Positions 4,406 to 12,742 of a stretch of DNA of 22,023 nt are shown one piece after another. The stretch spans positions 1-22,023 of IMG/VR virus record IMGVR_UViG_3300042114_000014; one strand, written 5' to 3'. Origin of the DNA: a virus. The stretch's first letter is position 1; every line of letters starts with the position of its first letter. Below the pieces are notes generated by a model. The model did no database searches. It saw only the letters and a list, made by a program, of their open reading frames with translations, and had not been told where the DNA came from. A program made the translations under genes and the position numbers.

Positions 4406-4827
4406 AACTCTATATAAAAGATAACAATATCTACTGGCTGGATGAACCTCTTGCTGATGCCGATGCAGAGCGGGATGTCAACGCAGTGCAGGAAGAGATT
4501 CTTCGTAACGGTGGCACTGCTGAATGGCGGGATGGAGTTATCAAGATCATCCCGAAAGCTGCTGAGACGGCTGAAGAGATCCAGAGTGCTGGCTTGACTA
4601 AGCTGGAGTTTATGCAGCGATTTACCGATGCTGAACTAGATGCACTTTATACTGTTGCCAAGACAAATGTAGCTGTTGAAATCTGGCTTGCCAAGTTCAA
4701 TGCCACTACACCAGATGATAATGGTTATTCTGTCTATCTTGACGACCAGCGTACTATTGAATCTGTATATATGCTGGAACAAGCTGGCTTAATTGCAACT
4801 GGCAGGGCTGCGGAGATCCTTAGCTAA
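4402..4827 (+). CDS. Tail-region protein of unknown function, 141 aa
   Basis: The start overlaps the lipoprotein stop (ATGA), and GGAGCGGG is upstream. The protein is acidic and soluble. It opens with a small beta unit (MKLYIKDNNIYWL). Its second half is helical (EFMQRFTDAELDALYTVAKTN, then SVYLDDQRTIESVYMLEQAGL, ending GRAAEIL). That half resembles a family of small phage proteins found next to tail fibre genes, whose members share the FTDxELxxLYxxAKTN and LEQAGLIxxGRAxEIL patterns. A chaperone or connector role for the following fibre is inferred from position only. Its stop overlaps the fibre ATG by one base. Confidence 0.7.
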   Translation: MKLYIKDNNIYWLDEPLADADAERDVNAVQEEILRNGGTAEWRDGVIKIIPKAAETAEEIQSAGLTKLEFMQRFTDAELDALYTVAKTNVAVEIWLAKFNATTPDDNGYSVYLDDQRTIESVYMLEQAGLIATGRAAEILS

Positions 4828-7800
4828 TGGCAACCCTTACCTCTGGAAATCATTATCTCGACGAAGGCACTGCTCGCACTGCTGGTGAGGCATGGACGAT
4901 CAACGGCCCCGGCACGTCGCTGACTGTGAGAACCGACACTCGCTGGCATTCTAACAGTCCAGCTTCAATGGCTGGCTCCCTCGGTTCCATTACTCTCACA
5001 GAAGGCCAGTGGAACATAGACGCAACGACTGTCAGGTGGCTGCCGATCAACGGTGGTTCTGGCGCATGCGCTGTTGGAACCACTGTCTCACAGGGCGGAG
5101 TATCTGGTTATTGTCTGGGCTATTGGGCAACCCTCGCATCTGCGCCCTCGACAACAGTAGGGGCAACAGGCTGGCTTAAATTCCGAGAGGTGTCTGGCGG
5201 TAATTTCGCATCAGGAGCTTTGACTGGTGTAACTGCCAGTGCAACAGGGCCGGATGTCACCGGCTGGATTGAGGTAGTTTGCGATCAGGCAGCAAATATC
5301 ACTGTGCCACGTCTGGGTAAATTCCAGACAAGGGGTGACTGGTTTTATCTGGACGATACCACTGGCTCAGTCGGGCAGGTTATGCAACTCCCCACAAACG
5401 GTGGCGGTGCTGGCACTACTCCTGTAGGGGCGTGGATTGAAACAGGTGTAGGCACAAATGAGTACGATCATTACCCTTCTCTGAACGGTGCCACGAACGG
5501 ATGGGCTTATCAGCATATCGGTATGCCTCCCGGACAGTCAGATGTACGGCAGCGGTTTGTAAAAGACATCGGCTCCGGTCAGATGCAGATCGGGGAGAAC
5601 GTATCCCTTACGGGTGCTACCTATGCAGGTACAGCAGCAACAACAGGGACGTATATAGAGCAGAATCAGGTGCTTTACTATGTTTGGTCGAACAATGAAG
5701 TAACTTTGTATGGTACTCATTACTATGAAACAGGCGAGTCTGTAGGGATAGATTTCCCCTCTGGTGGCCCTGCTGATGGAACGTACACCATTACAGATGT
5801 ACTTGGCTACCAGTGTTTCAAAGTCGCTGCAACAGGTTCAGGGCCGGGCAACTCTTGTACATGTAGAAGCAGGCTCTCTTTGACAGTAACTGCATCAACA
5901 ATCAACGTGGCCGATAACGTCTACTGTGATTTTACAACAGGTACAGGCGTGGATGGCTCGTTTGTAGTTAAAGGCTATAACACCACAAACAGTTGGGATA
6001 TCCACTACCCCAGAACAGCAGCATTAACCGTCGGTAACGTATCTGTGTACTACGGGATTACCGTTACTACAGCAGCGGTGCATAACTTACAGATCGGCCA
6101 CAGGGTAAAACTTACCTTTACATCTGGCACTGCAACCACTGGTAATTATACAGTAATAGCTATACCGACAACTTCTACTTTTGTTGTCAACGTACCTTTT
6201 AATAGCGGCACAGGCGGTAACTGTACGGTAGATTTCCAGCTTGGCTTTGTACCTGTTTCCGGCTGCAAAGTACGGGTGCCTAATATATTCCTGAGGCAAT
6301 GCACAACAGCAGCGAGAGCAAGCAACGCAACACCTCACGCTACTATCGCTTCTCGTCCTGAGTTTGTCACGACATCAGCCGGTGCTATTGATATTGAATA
6401 TACCTATGGGGATTGGTACTGGAACTTTGTTCAGCCCTACTCATTCAGCGCAAAGCATAACGCAATATCAGATACGTGTATTATTCAGGAGGTTGCAACA
6501 GCCCCTGTGGTTGATGATATGCTGGTGGGAATGTACGGGAGCTTGGACTTAGCAACTTTCACAGCCAGTACGTTATTGTCTGGTTGTACGTTTAGCAACA
6601 TTACGGCCATGCGAGGCAATACACCCGGAACTAACGACCACGCCATCAACATAAGCACCATTAACGGCGGTACATTTACCAACATAGCTGGTGGTATCAT
6701 CCAGTATGTACGCAGCTCCGGCTTGCCTATTTCTGTGTCTGCGTGTAACGAAACTACGTTTGATGGAATCACAGCTATAAATGGCACACTCAGTAGCGCT
6801 TACGGCCCAACATACATCTACAACGTAAATTACTGTGACAGGATGACAGGCTGGCAAGGCGGGGCTATCAACGCCATGTCTGCCGTCACATGGGGAAACA
6901 ACCCGAACGGCTCAATTCTTGATGGTTTGGCTTTCGGCTTTAACGGTACGATCCCGAATCAGATGCCGCATGGCTATATCGTGAATGGTAACGCCCAAAA
7001 TACAAGAGTTCGTAATATAGGAACTGCTGCTGCTCCACTACAAGGCCGATCCTCGTTCAGGCCTTACGCCTATGGTGTCACCAACTTGATAGTTGGTTCC
7101 GCCTTTCCGGGCTACAAAATCCAGCGAGTATATGTAGATCAGGCAAGTACGGCACCGATCTACTTATTAAACAGCCACATCGGTATGCTTGTAGAATCAG
7201 TGTTCACCGATCATTGGACTGCTGGCAGGGCGATACTGTACGGCTCGCCTGAGTCTATTAACCTGACTATGAAAGGCGTAGGTTGTGCTTACCTTTCTGG
7301 TAGTGGTGTTTCTGACTATGGTGTTCATTTTGTAGATTCTTTCCAGCGTAAAGAGGGGCAGTATGCACTAGTGATGCATGAGCCTACAGCAGCTACATCC
7401 TCCTACTATACAGTACTCTCAGGCAATCCACGCTTTAACTCTGCCGGTGGTATCGTTATGTATGTTGTTGGCGATTCTGCACAATGGGAAGATCAGTATT
7501 TTAGGAAAGGTCATACAGGATTCTTTAGTGGAACTGCGGCTCCTATCGCTTGGATGGATGGGGGATCTTATAACTATAATTACCTCGTGGAGTATCAGAT
7601 AGATAAAGGTACTGGCTTCAGTGGATGGAAGAACTTCAGCCGCGCCAAGCAGATTACCTGTAGCTCCGGTGCTTATACCGCAACAGTAGCTGATGCGACA
7701 GGTCTGGCTATTGGTGACTATGCCCAGTATTACTCATTCACCACGCAGCATATAGCGTTCGGTGCTAAGATTACGGACATAGTTGGTAATACGCTGACGT

Positions 7801-8264
7801 TTGATAAAGCCAACTTTGCTGCTGGCACAAGCCAGCGGTACGTGTTTACTACTTTGCCTACAGAAACAGATATTGATCCGTCCATAGGGTTCAAACTCAA
7901 AATCAGGATTACTACACAAATAACCTCAACTGTAGCTATCAATGCTGTAAGGGCGAGAACAAGTTGTACAGCAACCAGCAAGGCGCAGTGTTTGTACTCT
8001 CTGGATGTGAATACGATCAGCTTTACTGGATTACCAACTGGTTGCGATATGGTGGTGCTTGATGCAGGGACAACTAATGTGCTGTACCAACTCGATGCTT
8101 ATGCTGGCACAACACTCACGTATACTTACGAAGGGGCAGACACTATTGATGTAGGATTTATCAAGCCGGGGTATGTTCCTTACTACATCAGGAACTTAGC
8201 TCTTGCAACAACCGACAGTTCAATCCCTGTAACACTTACAGCAGACAGAAACTATATCGTTTAA
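4827..8264 (+). CDS. Large tail fibre / receptor-binding protein, 1145 aa
   Basis: This is the largest gene in the window. The N-terminal domain (about 1-200: DEGTARTAGEAWTINGPGTSLTVRTDTRWH..., later GKFQTRGDWFYLDDTTGS) matches the opening of large tail fibre proteins in podovirus- and siphovirus-like phages and probably attaches to the tail. Three beta modules of about 61 residues follow, with the cores DGTYTITDV (~315), GSFVVKGY (~376) and GNYTVIAI (~438). The Asn/Gly/Ser-rich middle (~520-900) looks like a beta-helix. The C-terminal part ends DSSIPVTLTADRNYIV. It should bind the host surface; no enzymatic motif is seen. TAATG coupling joins it to the previous gene. Confidence 0.85.
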   Translation: MATLTSGNHYLDEGTARTAGEAWTINGPGTSLTVRTDTRWHSNSPASMAGSLGSITLTEGQWNIDATTVRWLPINGGSGACAVGTTVSQGGVSGYCLGYWATLASAPSTTVGATGWLKFREVSGGNFASGALTGVTASATGPDVTGWIEVVCDQAANITVPRLGKFQTRGDWFYLDDTTGSVGQVMQLPTNGGGAGTTPVGAWIETGVGTNEYDHYPSLNGATNGWAYQHIGMPPGQSDVRQRFVKDIGSGQMQIGENVSLTGATYAGTAATTGTYIEQNQVLYYVWSNNEVTLYGTHYYETGESVGIDFPSGGPADGTYTITDVLGYQCFKVAATGSGPGNSCTCRSRLSLTVTASTINVADNVYCDFTTGTGVDGSFVVKGYNTTNSWDIHYPRTAALTVGNVSVYYGITVTTAAVHNLQIGHRVKLTFTSGTATTGNYTVIAIPTTSTFVVNVPFNSGTGGNCTVDFQLGFVPVSGCKVRVPNIFLRQCTTAARASNATPHATIASRPEFVTTSAGAIDIEYTYGDWYWNFVQPYSFSAKHNAISDTCIIQEVATAPVVDDMLVGMYGSLDLATFTASTLLSGCTFSNITAMRGNTPGTNDHAINISTINGGTFTNIAGGIIQYVRSSGLPISVSACNETTFDGITAINGTLSSAYGPTYIYNVNYCDRMTGWQGGAINAMSAVTWGNNPNGSILDGLAFGFNGTIPNQMPHGYIVNGNAQNTRVRNIGTAAAPLQGRSSFRPYAYGVTNLIVGSAFPGYKIQRVYVDQASTAPIYLLNSHIGMLVESVFTDHWTAGRAILYGSPESINLTMKGVGCAYLSGSGVSDYGVHFVDSFQRKEGQYALVMHEPTAATSSYYTVLSGNPRFNSAGGIVMYVVGDSAQWEDQYFRKGHTGFFSGTAAPIAWMDGGSYNYNYLVEYQIDKGTGFSGWKNFSRAKQITCSSGAYTATVADATGLAIGDYAQYYSFTTQHIAFGAKITDIVGNTLTFDKANFAAGTSQRYVFTTLPTETDIDPSIGFKLKIRITTQITSTVAINAVRARTSCTATSKAQCLYSLDVNTISFTGLPTGCDMVVLDAGTTNVLYQLDAYAGTTLTYTYEGADTIDVGFIKPGYVPYYIRNLALATTDSSIPVTLTADRNYIV

Positions 8265-8276
8265 AGGAGCTGAATC

Positions 8277-9647
8277 ATGGCAAAAATAACCTCAAAAACA
8301 TCACTCATTGTTGGAACAGAGATCGTCATCAATGAGACAGCAAAGACAATCCAGCTTCTTGAAGCAGGCAATCTTGTATTCAAGGATGGAGTAACACTAC
8401 AGGCGGTTTACTCAAAACTGGTAGATTTGTGGGCCACATCTAGTTATCAAGACAGCCCTTTTCCTATGTACGCGATAGATGCGCTTTCTGGCCAGTTTCA
8501 GATTGGCACTGACGGTGCTAATGCTAACGGGTGGAACTGGGCAAACACGGCCACCAGAGATGCTTTAAAAGATGGAGGTTGGTCGGAATACAACGCTGCC
8601 GGAGTGGAGACTGCTCAGTATTGCGGATTTATCTGTTTGGGAACTATCTTCCCTGTGGGCACTGCTCAACCGTATTATCATATTGATGCTGCTGACGGGC
8701 CGACCAACTTTCCTTTCACCGATGAGTTTAACGTAGGTATCAAGGTCAAAGATAACGTATCACTTGATAAACGCACATACGCTAAAGCATACATCCGTGA
8801 GTACGGTAAGAAGTTCAAGAGTTCTATTCTGGCAGATACAGGTTCAGCAGCAACAGGCCCGTTCAAGCAGAACTTCCTGATTTCAAACGAAGACGACCTG
8901 AAGATTACCGGACTGCTTGGTACTGACCAAGCCACTGGTGATACAGCCATGTCAAGCGCACCGTATAGCGGCATTACCATAGCCTATTACACAGCCAACC
9001 AGACACGTTTAATCGGAGGCAGTAGCTACAACTTCAAGATCATTATCGAAGGCAATGGTGGCACGCTGGAGCAAGTTTACGCAAAGGTTCAGTACCTGCT
9101 TCGCCAGAACTCAGATATTAACACAGGCGGGACAGCAGGCACCAAAACTGGCAAGGTTCAGTCAGACCTGCTTTCGTTTGTAGGCGATACACTGGTAACA
9201 GCTCAAAGTGTATATATCGATGACGTTCTCCCTGCTGACAGTAACCGTGTTGAGTTCTACGATGATTCCAACACCAAGCGTACAAACCCCTATACAGCAG
9301 CAGGAACCATGACGTTCAACTCCGCTCTTGTTGGTGGTGTCTATCGCTTGATGTATACTACTGGCCCGGGCGCAGGTGATGACTACGGTGAGTCGGGTGC
9401 TATCACAGTTCTGGATGCATCAGACGTGGCTATTGCAGGAACAATCACAGGGGCAAGTATTGATTTTACTTTTGACTACGATTCAGATACAGCCGGTGGA
9501 ACCGCAGGTACAGATAAGGCTGTGACTATTATCGGTATCGCTCCGGGAACGGGTAAGTTTGCATCATCAACAGGTACGTTAGCAAGAAGCAAGGCAATTT
9601 CCCTGTCGTTGGTTGCTGAAGCTGATCGTGTTTACTCTGCTGTTTAA
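8277..9647 (+). CDS. Tail fibre-associated structural protein, 456 aa
   Basis: AAGGAG seven bases before ATG 8277 gives a strong start. The protein is Gly/Thr/Ala-rich and beta-rich with no catalytic motif. Its N-terminus (TSLIVGTEIVINETAKTI) and middle (NVSLDKRTYAKAYIREYGKKF; LRQNSDINTGGTAGTKTGK) resemble structural proteins that accompany the large fibre in related phages. The end has an Ig-like stretch (GESGAITVLDASDVAIAGTI). The gene lies between the fibre and a second small fibre-region protein, all co-directional with gaps of about ten bases. It is probably a virion tail component; its exact place is unknown. Confidence 0.75.
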   Translation: MAKITSKTSLIVGTEIVINETAKTIQLLEAGNLVFKDGVTLQAVYSKLVDLWATSSYQDSPFPMYAIDALSGQFQIGTDGANANGWNWANTATRDALKDGGWSEYNAAGVETAQYCGFICLGTIFPVGTAQPYYHIDAADGPTNFPFTDEFNVGIKVKDNVSLDKRTYAKAYIREYGKKFKSSILADTGSAATGPFKQNFLISNEDDLKITGLLGTDQATGDTAMSSAPYSGITIAYYTANQTRLIGGSSYNFKIIIEGNGGTLEQVYAKVQYLLRQNSDINTGGTAGTKTGKVQSDLLSFVGDTLVTAQSVYIDDVLPADSNRVEFYDDSNTKRTNPYTAAGTMTFNSALVGGVYRLMYTTGPGAGDDYGESGAITVLDASDVAIAGTITGASIDFTFDYDSDTAGGTAGTDKAVTIIGIAPGTGKFASSTGTLARSKAISLSLVAEADRVYSAV

Positions 9648-9656
9648 GGGGTCATC

Positions 9657-10103
9657 GTGGCTAAGTTCAATTTTGACGGGCCAAATAAAAAGATCATCTT
9701 CAGGGACGATGCTGTTGTAGCGGGAGTTCAACAGTTCACTATTGCTGATCTCTGGAGAGAGTGGTGCGATTGGGCTGCTACGGGCGATAACCTGAAGTAT
9801 GCCCCGGCACTTGAGAGTCTCATGGTGCCGCTTAACGCTACAGAGTTCGTTGGGCCATACGTGTTTATCAGAAATGACCTGGGCTGGATAGGTGTGCCGC
9901 CAAACGTAGACCCTTGCACGATTGTAATTGAAGGCTCTTTCTTTGCGTCTGATCCATTGCTACCTGTAATGGAAAACAACTTGGGGCAAGCAACGAACTT
10001 GATTATTAACAGGTCAGTGTTGACAAATACAATGGTGACAAGTGGTACAGCAGGGCCAACAGCAGCAGAGATTGCTGCAGCGGTTTGGAACTACGAACGA
10101 TGA
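9657..10103 (+). CDS. Conserved tail-region structural protein, 148 aa
   Basis: The start is GTG 9657 with AAGGGG five bases upstream. The layout MAKFNFDGPNKKIIF... then IADLWREWCDWA, GPYVFIRNDLGW, and TSGTAGPTAAEIAAAVWNYER at the C-terminus is recognisable from a widespread small phage tail-region family. In relatives the AAEIAAAVW helix usually continues further. Here the frame ends straight after it and the next gene starts at the ATGA overlap with a related-looking AWEILVEHSAAGDAWE stretch. The gene may thus have been split by a frameshift, or the two parts are made as separate coupled proteins. Confidence 0.7.
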   Translation: MAKFNFDGPNKKIIFRDDAVVAGVQQFTIADLWREWCDWAATGDNLKYAPALESLMVPLNATEFVGPYVFIRNDLGWIGVPPNVDPCTIVIEGSFFASDPLLPVMENNLGQATNLIINRSVLTNTMVTSGTAGPTAAEIAAAVWNYER

Positions 10104-10354
10104 GCGATGCTTGGGAAATATTGGTAGAGCACTCAGCAGCAGGTGATGCTTGGGAGAGGCTGAACAGCTTAACAGGCGGGACAGGAGAAACTGTCTTAGT
10201 CGACGTATTTAATAGTACCACTTTTTCTGAATCGGTACAAGTCGCTACTTTCACGCAGTCAACTACTGAAAGTTTTATTGAATCGGTAGTAAGTGATATA
10301 TTCGTTCAGGCTGACCAAAGCATATTTACTGAAATCGACGCCGGAGAATTATAA
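10100..10354 (+). CDS. Small acidic tail-region protein, 84 aa, possibly the split-off end of the previous gene
   Basis: ATG 10100 overlaps the previous TGA (ATGA), which fits translational coupling; a TTG at 10085 is less likely. The product starts MSDAWEILVEHSAAGDAWERL, like the continuation of the helix that ends the upstream protein. It then becomes Ser/Thr/Asp/Glu-rich (VFNSTTFSESVQVATFTQS, then SVVSDIFVQADQSIFTEIDAGEL). The Ser/Phe periodicity suggests an imperfect repeat of about 17-20 residues. No known domain is recognised. I see no obvious slippery heptamer at the junction, so frameshifting is less likely than coupling. Confidence 0.6.
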   Translation: MSDAWEILVEHSAAGDAWERLNSLTGGTGETVLVDVFNSTTFSESVQVATFTQSTTESFIESVVSDIFVQADQSIFTEIDAGEL

Positions 10355-10680
10355 TGATAAAACTTGTAAAAGGAAACTCTTGGTGGCGCGATTACAGCAG
10401 TAATGTGACTGCCGCATTCACAGCTGATTGGGCCACATCATCCTGGGCTATAGCCGCAGCGGATGCTGATTTCGTAGCTGTAGCTCCATACACGGCATTA
10501 TCGTCAGGAGTGATGACTATCAGTGCAACGACAACACATTTACAAGTTAGAATACCATCTGCATCTACTATGCTAGACCCTGGTAACTACGTCATAGCCT
10601 TACAGTTTAAAAACACAGTAACTGGATTTTGTCAAGAGCAGCATTTGGCATTAACAATCTTCCCGCAAGTAATTACGTAA
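10354..10680 (+). CDS. Small beta-rich structural protein, 108 aa
   Basis: The start overlaps the previous stop by one base (TAATG), with GGAG upstream. The protein looks like a single Ig-like beta sandwich: MIKLVKGNSWWRDYSS, SSWAIAAADADFV, GVMTISATTTHLQVRIPSA, GNYVIALQFKN, QEQHLALTIFPQVIT. Such small proteins occur at the end of fibre modules in many phages and may decorate the tail or baseplate. It closes the fibre module; the next gene is preceded by the 24-bp palindromic element. Confidence 0.7.
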   Translation: MIKLVKGNSWWRDYSSNVTAAFTADWATSSWAIAAADADFVAVAPYTALSSGVMTISATTTHLQVRIPSASTMLDPGNYVIALQFKNTVTGFCQEQHLALTIFPQVIT

Positions 10681-10686
10681 GTGCAA

Positions 10687-10710
10687 AATGTAAATAATCT
10701 ACATTTCTGG
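10687..10710 (+). promoter_or_regulatory. 24-bp palindromic element, copy 2, before the large terminase
   Basis: AATGTAAATAATCTACATT forms an AATGTA/TACATT inverted repeat and is followed by TCTGG. It is identical to the copy at 17736-17759 over all 24 bases, and both are preceded by AA and followed by GG. The element begins exactly 32 bp before the terminase ATG, the same distance as in copy 3. No conserved -35 box lies upstream. It fills most of the only gap (38 bases) between genes in this part of the operon, so it probably starts or controls the packaging/head unit. Confidence 0.75.
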
Positions 10711-10718
10711 GTGGCTAA

Positions 10719-12143
10719 ATGAACGAGTTTATTTACAACAAACTTTCCGAGTGGAGGAAAAGCCCACTTTTGTTTGTGACTGAGTGTTTACAAGCTGTGC
10801 CTAGTGAGCAGCAAGCAGAGGCATTGGTAAGTTTTGACAAGAGTAAAAGGACTACTATACGATCTGGTCACGGCTGTGGAAAGAGTTCTTGCGCTAGTTG
10901 GCTAATACTGTGGTTTCTTTGTACCAGACCGTATGCCAAAGTAGCATGTACTGCACCGACAAGTAGGCAGTTATCTGACATCCTTTGGTCAGAATTATCA
11001 AAGTGGCTGCGTAAGAGTATCTTAGCTGATGAATTTGTAATTCAGAAGGATAAACTGTTCCACAAGTCTGCGCCTAAAGAATGGTGGGCTAGGGCTATTT
11101 CGCCGAGTGTTAAGGCCAGCAAAGATGAGCAGGCAGAGACACTAGCTGGACTTCACGGTGACCACCTTCTGATTGTATGCGATGAGGCGTCTGGTATACC
11201 AGATCCTGTGTTTATTCCACTTGAGGGTGCAATGACGCAGGATGATAACAAGGTTTTACTTATTGGAAACCCTACTAGAAACACAGGCTATTTCTACGAA
11301 ACGCATTTTAGAACTGGAGTAAGAGAAAACTGGAATAGGCTGCATTGGGACAGTAGGAAAAGTTCCAATGTAACTAAGGATATGGTAGACTACTTTGCGA
11401 AGAAATACGGAGTAGACTCGAATGTGTTTCGTATCAGGGTTATGGGTGAGCCGCCACTGGATAGTGAAAACACTCTTATACCCATGGCGTGGGCTATGCA
11501 GTGTATGGATAACGAAGTGGTTGTACCTGAAGACGAACCACTTTACCTTGGTGTAGATGTTGCTAGGTATGGAGAAGATAGTAGTGTTATACTCCCGCGT
11601 CAGGGGTTACTAATAAGCCCGTGGACTACTTACCAGGGTATGGATACAATTTCACTTGGTGGATTTATAAACCAAGAGTATATTGAACAAGCAGCATCCG
11701 GTATAGCAATAGATGAAATAGGTGTAGGTGCAGGAGTTACGGACTGGCTAATGAAGCATGGGCATTTAAAATGCTTTGGTGTTAATGTAGCCAGGGCTAG
11801 TAGTGATCTAGCAAAGTACGATAGACTACGTGATGAACTGTGGCTTCGTGTTCGTGATAAGTGTATGCGTAGCCAGTACCAATTTCCAGGCGGGGAGCTA
11901 GGGCAGTTACTCTGCGATGAGCTATCACAGCCTACTTACAGCTTTAACGCCCACGGCGGCATTAAGGTTGAAAGCAAAAGGGAGATGAAAACTCGTGGTG
12001 TTATGTCACCGAATATTGCTGACGCGCTTTGTCTTACTGAGTATTTTGCTCCTTTTTCCAATAGAGTGTTCGGGAGTAAGTCACCTAAAGATAAGAAAAA
12101 ACTTAGATCGTCAGTATCACCTGATGCTTGGATGTACGCATAG
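10719..12143 (+). CDS. terL: Terminase large subunit (packaging ATPase and nuclease), 474 aa
   Basis: This motor pumps phage DNA into the prohead and cuts the concatemer. The N-terminal ATPase has a Walker A at residues 48-57 (RSGHGCGKSS, Lys55). A Walker B follows at 150-156 (LLIVCDE, catalytic Glu156), and a coupling motif at 181-186 (LIGNPT). The C-terminal RNase H-like nuclease has acidic residues at Asp280 (YLGVDVARYGEDSS), Asp332 (GIAIDEIGVGAG) and Asp435 (NIADAL). Length and motif order are complete, with no intein. The ATG lies 32 bp after the start of the palindromic element, with GGGTGG as a weak ribosome binding site. The gene is 8.5 kb away from the candidate small subunit. Confidence 0.95.
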   Translation: MNEFIYNKLSEWRKSPLLFVTECLQAVPSEQQAEALVSFDKSKRTTIRSGHGCGKSSCASWLILWFLCTRPYAKVACTAPTSRQLSDILWSELSKWLRKSILADEFVIQKDKLFHKSAPKEWWARAISPSVKASKDEQAETLAGLHGDHLLIVCDEASGIPDPVFIPLEGAMTQDDNKVLLIGNPTRNTGYFYETHFRTGVRENWNRLHWDSRKSSNVTKDMVDYFAKKYGVDSNVFRIRVMGEPPLDSENTLIPMAWAMQCMDNEVVVPEDEPLYLGVDVARYGEDSSVILPRQGLLISPWTTYQGMDTISLGGFINQEYIEQAASGIAIDEIGVGAGVTDWLMKHGHLKCFGVNVARASSDLAKYDRLRDELWLRVRDKCMRSQYQFPGGELGQLLCDELSQPTYSFNAHGGIKVESKREMKTRGVMSPNIADALCLTEYFAPFSNRVFGSKSPKDKKKLRSSVSPDAWMYA

Positions 12144-12153
12144 GAGGGTAGTT

Positions 12154-12732
12154 ATGAAATTTATGCCTGATAAGTTAGCGGTGTCGACAGACAAAGTAAA
12201 AGATAAGTCAGGGTACTATGACCGCGAAGGTGCGGATAGGATAGAAAAAATTCACGAAGTTTTTAAAAATATGTCTGGATCCATTACGCAGGGAAAAGCA
12301 GAAAGTAGTGGCCTGCGTGAACAGGATATAATGAAGGGTGTTGGCATAAAGGAAACTGGTTTAGGCACCAGTAAAAGAGGGTATGTATATAACTTTGACG
12401 ATAGTGAAGAGCAGAAAAAATATAAAGACCAGGCTATGGTAAGAGGTAAAAATATTGCACTGGTAGCTGCTATGAAACAAAAAGCTAGTGATATTGCAAA
12501 ACCTGGGTTTCTGTTTAAATTAAGCGCGCCAACGTTTGCGAAAAAAGAACTTCAGCACGAAATGGACAGTATTAAAAAAGATACTGATATAGCAGCTGGT
12601 TTCACAGTTATGCAAGACAAAATGAGTAGAAGTAAAAATTTACGTGAAGGTCTTCAAGCTTGGCGTGGCCGAGGAAAAGAAAAAGCGTACCATTCTGATG
12701 TTATCGCACTTGCGAAGAGTATAAAGAATTAG
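12154..12732 (+). CDS. Phage protein of unknown function between terminase and portal, 192 aa
   Basis: The frame is open further upstream, but ATG 12154 follows a strong TAGGAGGG and starts ten bases after the terminase stop, so I take this start. The product is very basic and helical with many Lys residues and no Cys or membrane segment. Noticeable parts are KVKDKSGYYDREGADRIEKI near the N-terminus and a C-terminal GLQAWRGRGKEKAYHSDVIALAKSI. No known domain is recognised. A virion-internal or DNA-associated protein would fit its charge and its place among head genes. That is inference. Confidence 0.75.
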   Translation: MKFMPDKLAVSTDKVKDKSGYYDREGADRIEKIHEVFKNMSGSITQGKAESSGLREQDIMKGVGIKETGLGTSKRGYVYNFDDSEEQKKYKDQAMVRGKNIALVAAMKQKASDIAKPGFLFKLSAPTFAKKELQHEMDSIKKDTDIAAGFTVMQDKMSRSKNLREGLQAWRGRGKEKAYHSDVIALAKSIKN

Positions 12733-12742
12733 GGGTGTATAT

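Noticed and set aside
4827-9647. Diversity-generating retroelement acting on the fibre gene
   Set aside because: No reverse transcriptase gene and no near-identical template/variable repeat pair could be seen in the window.
11995-12153. Upstream extension of the gene after the large terminase
   Set aside because: It would overlap the terminase gene by about 150 bases, while ATG 12154 has a strong AGGAGG just upstream.
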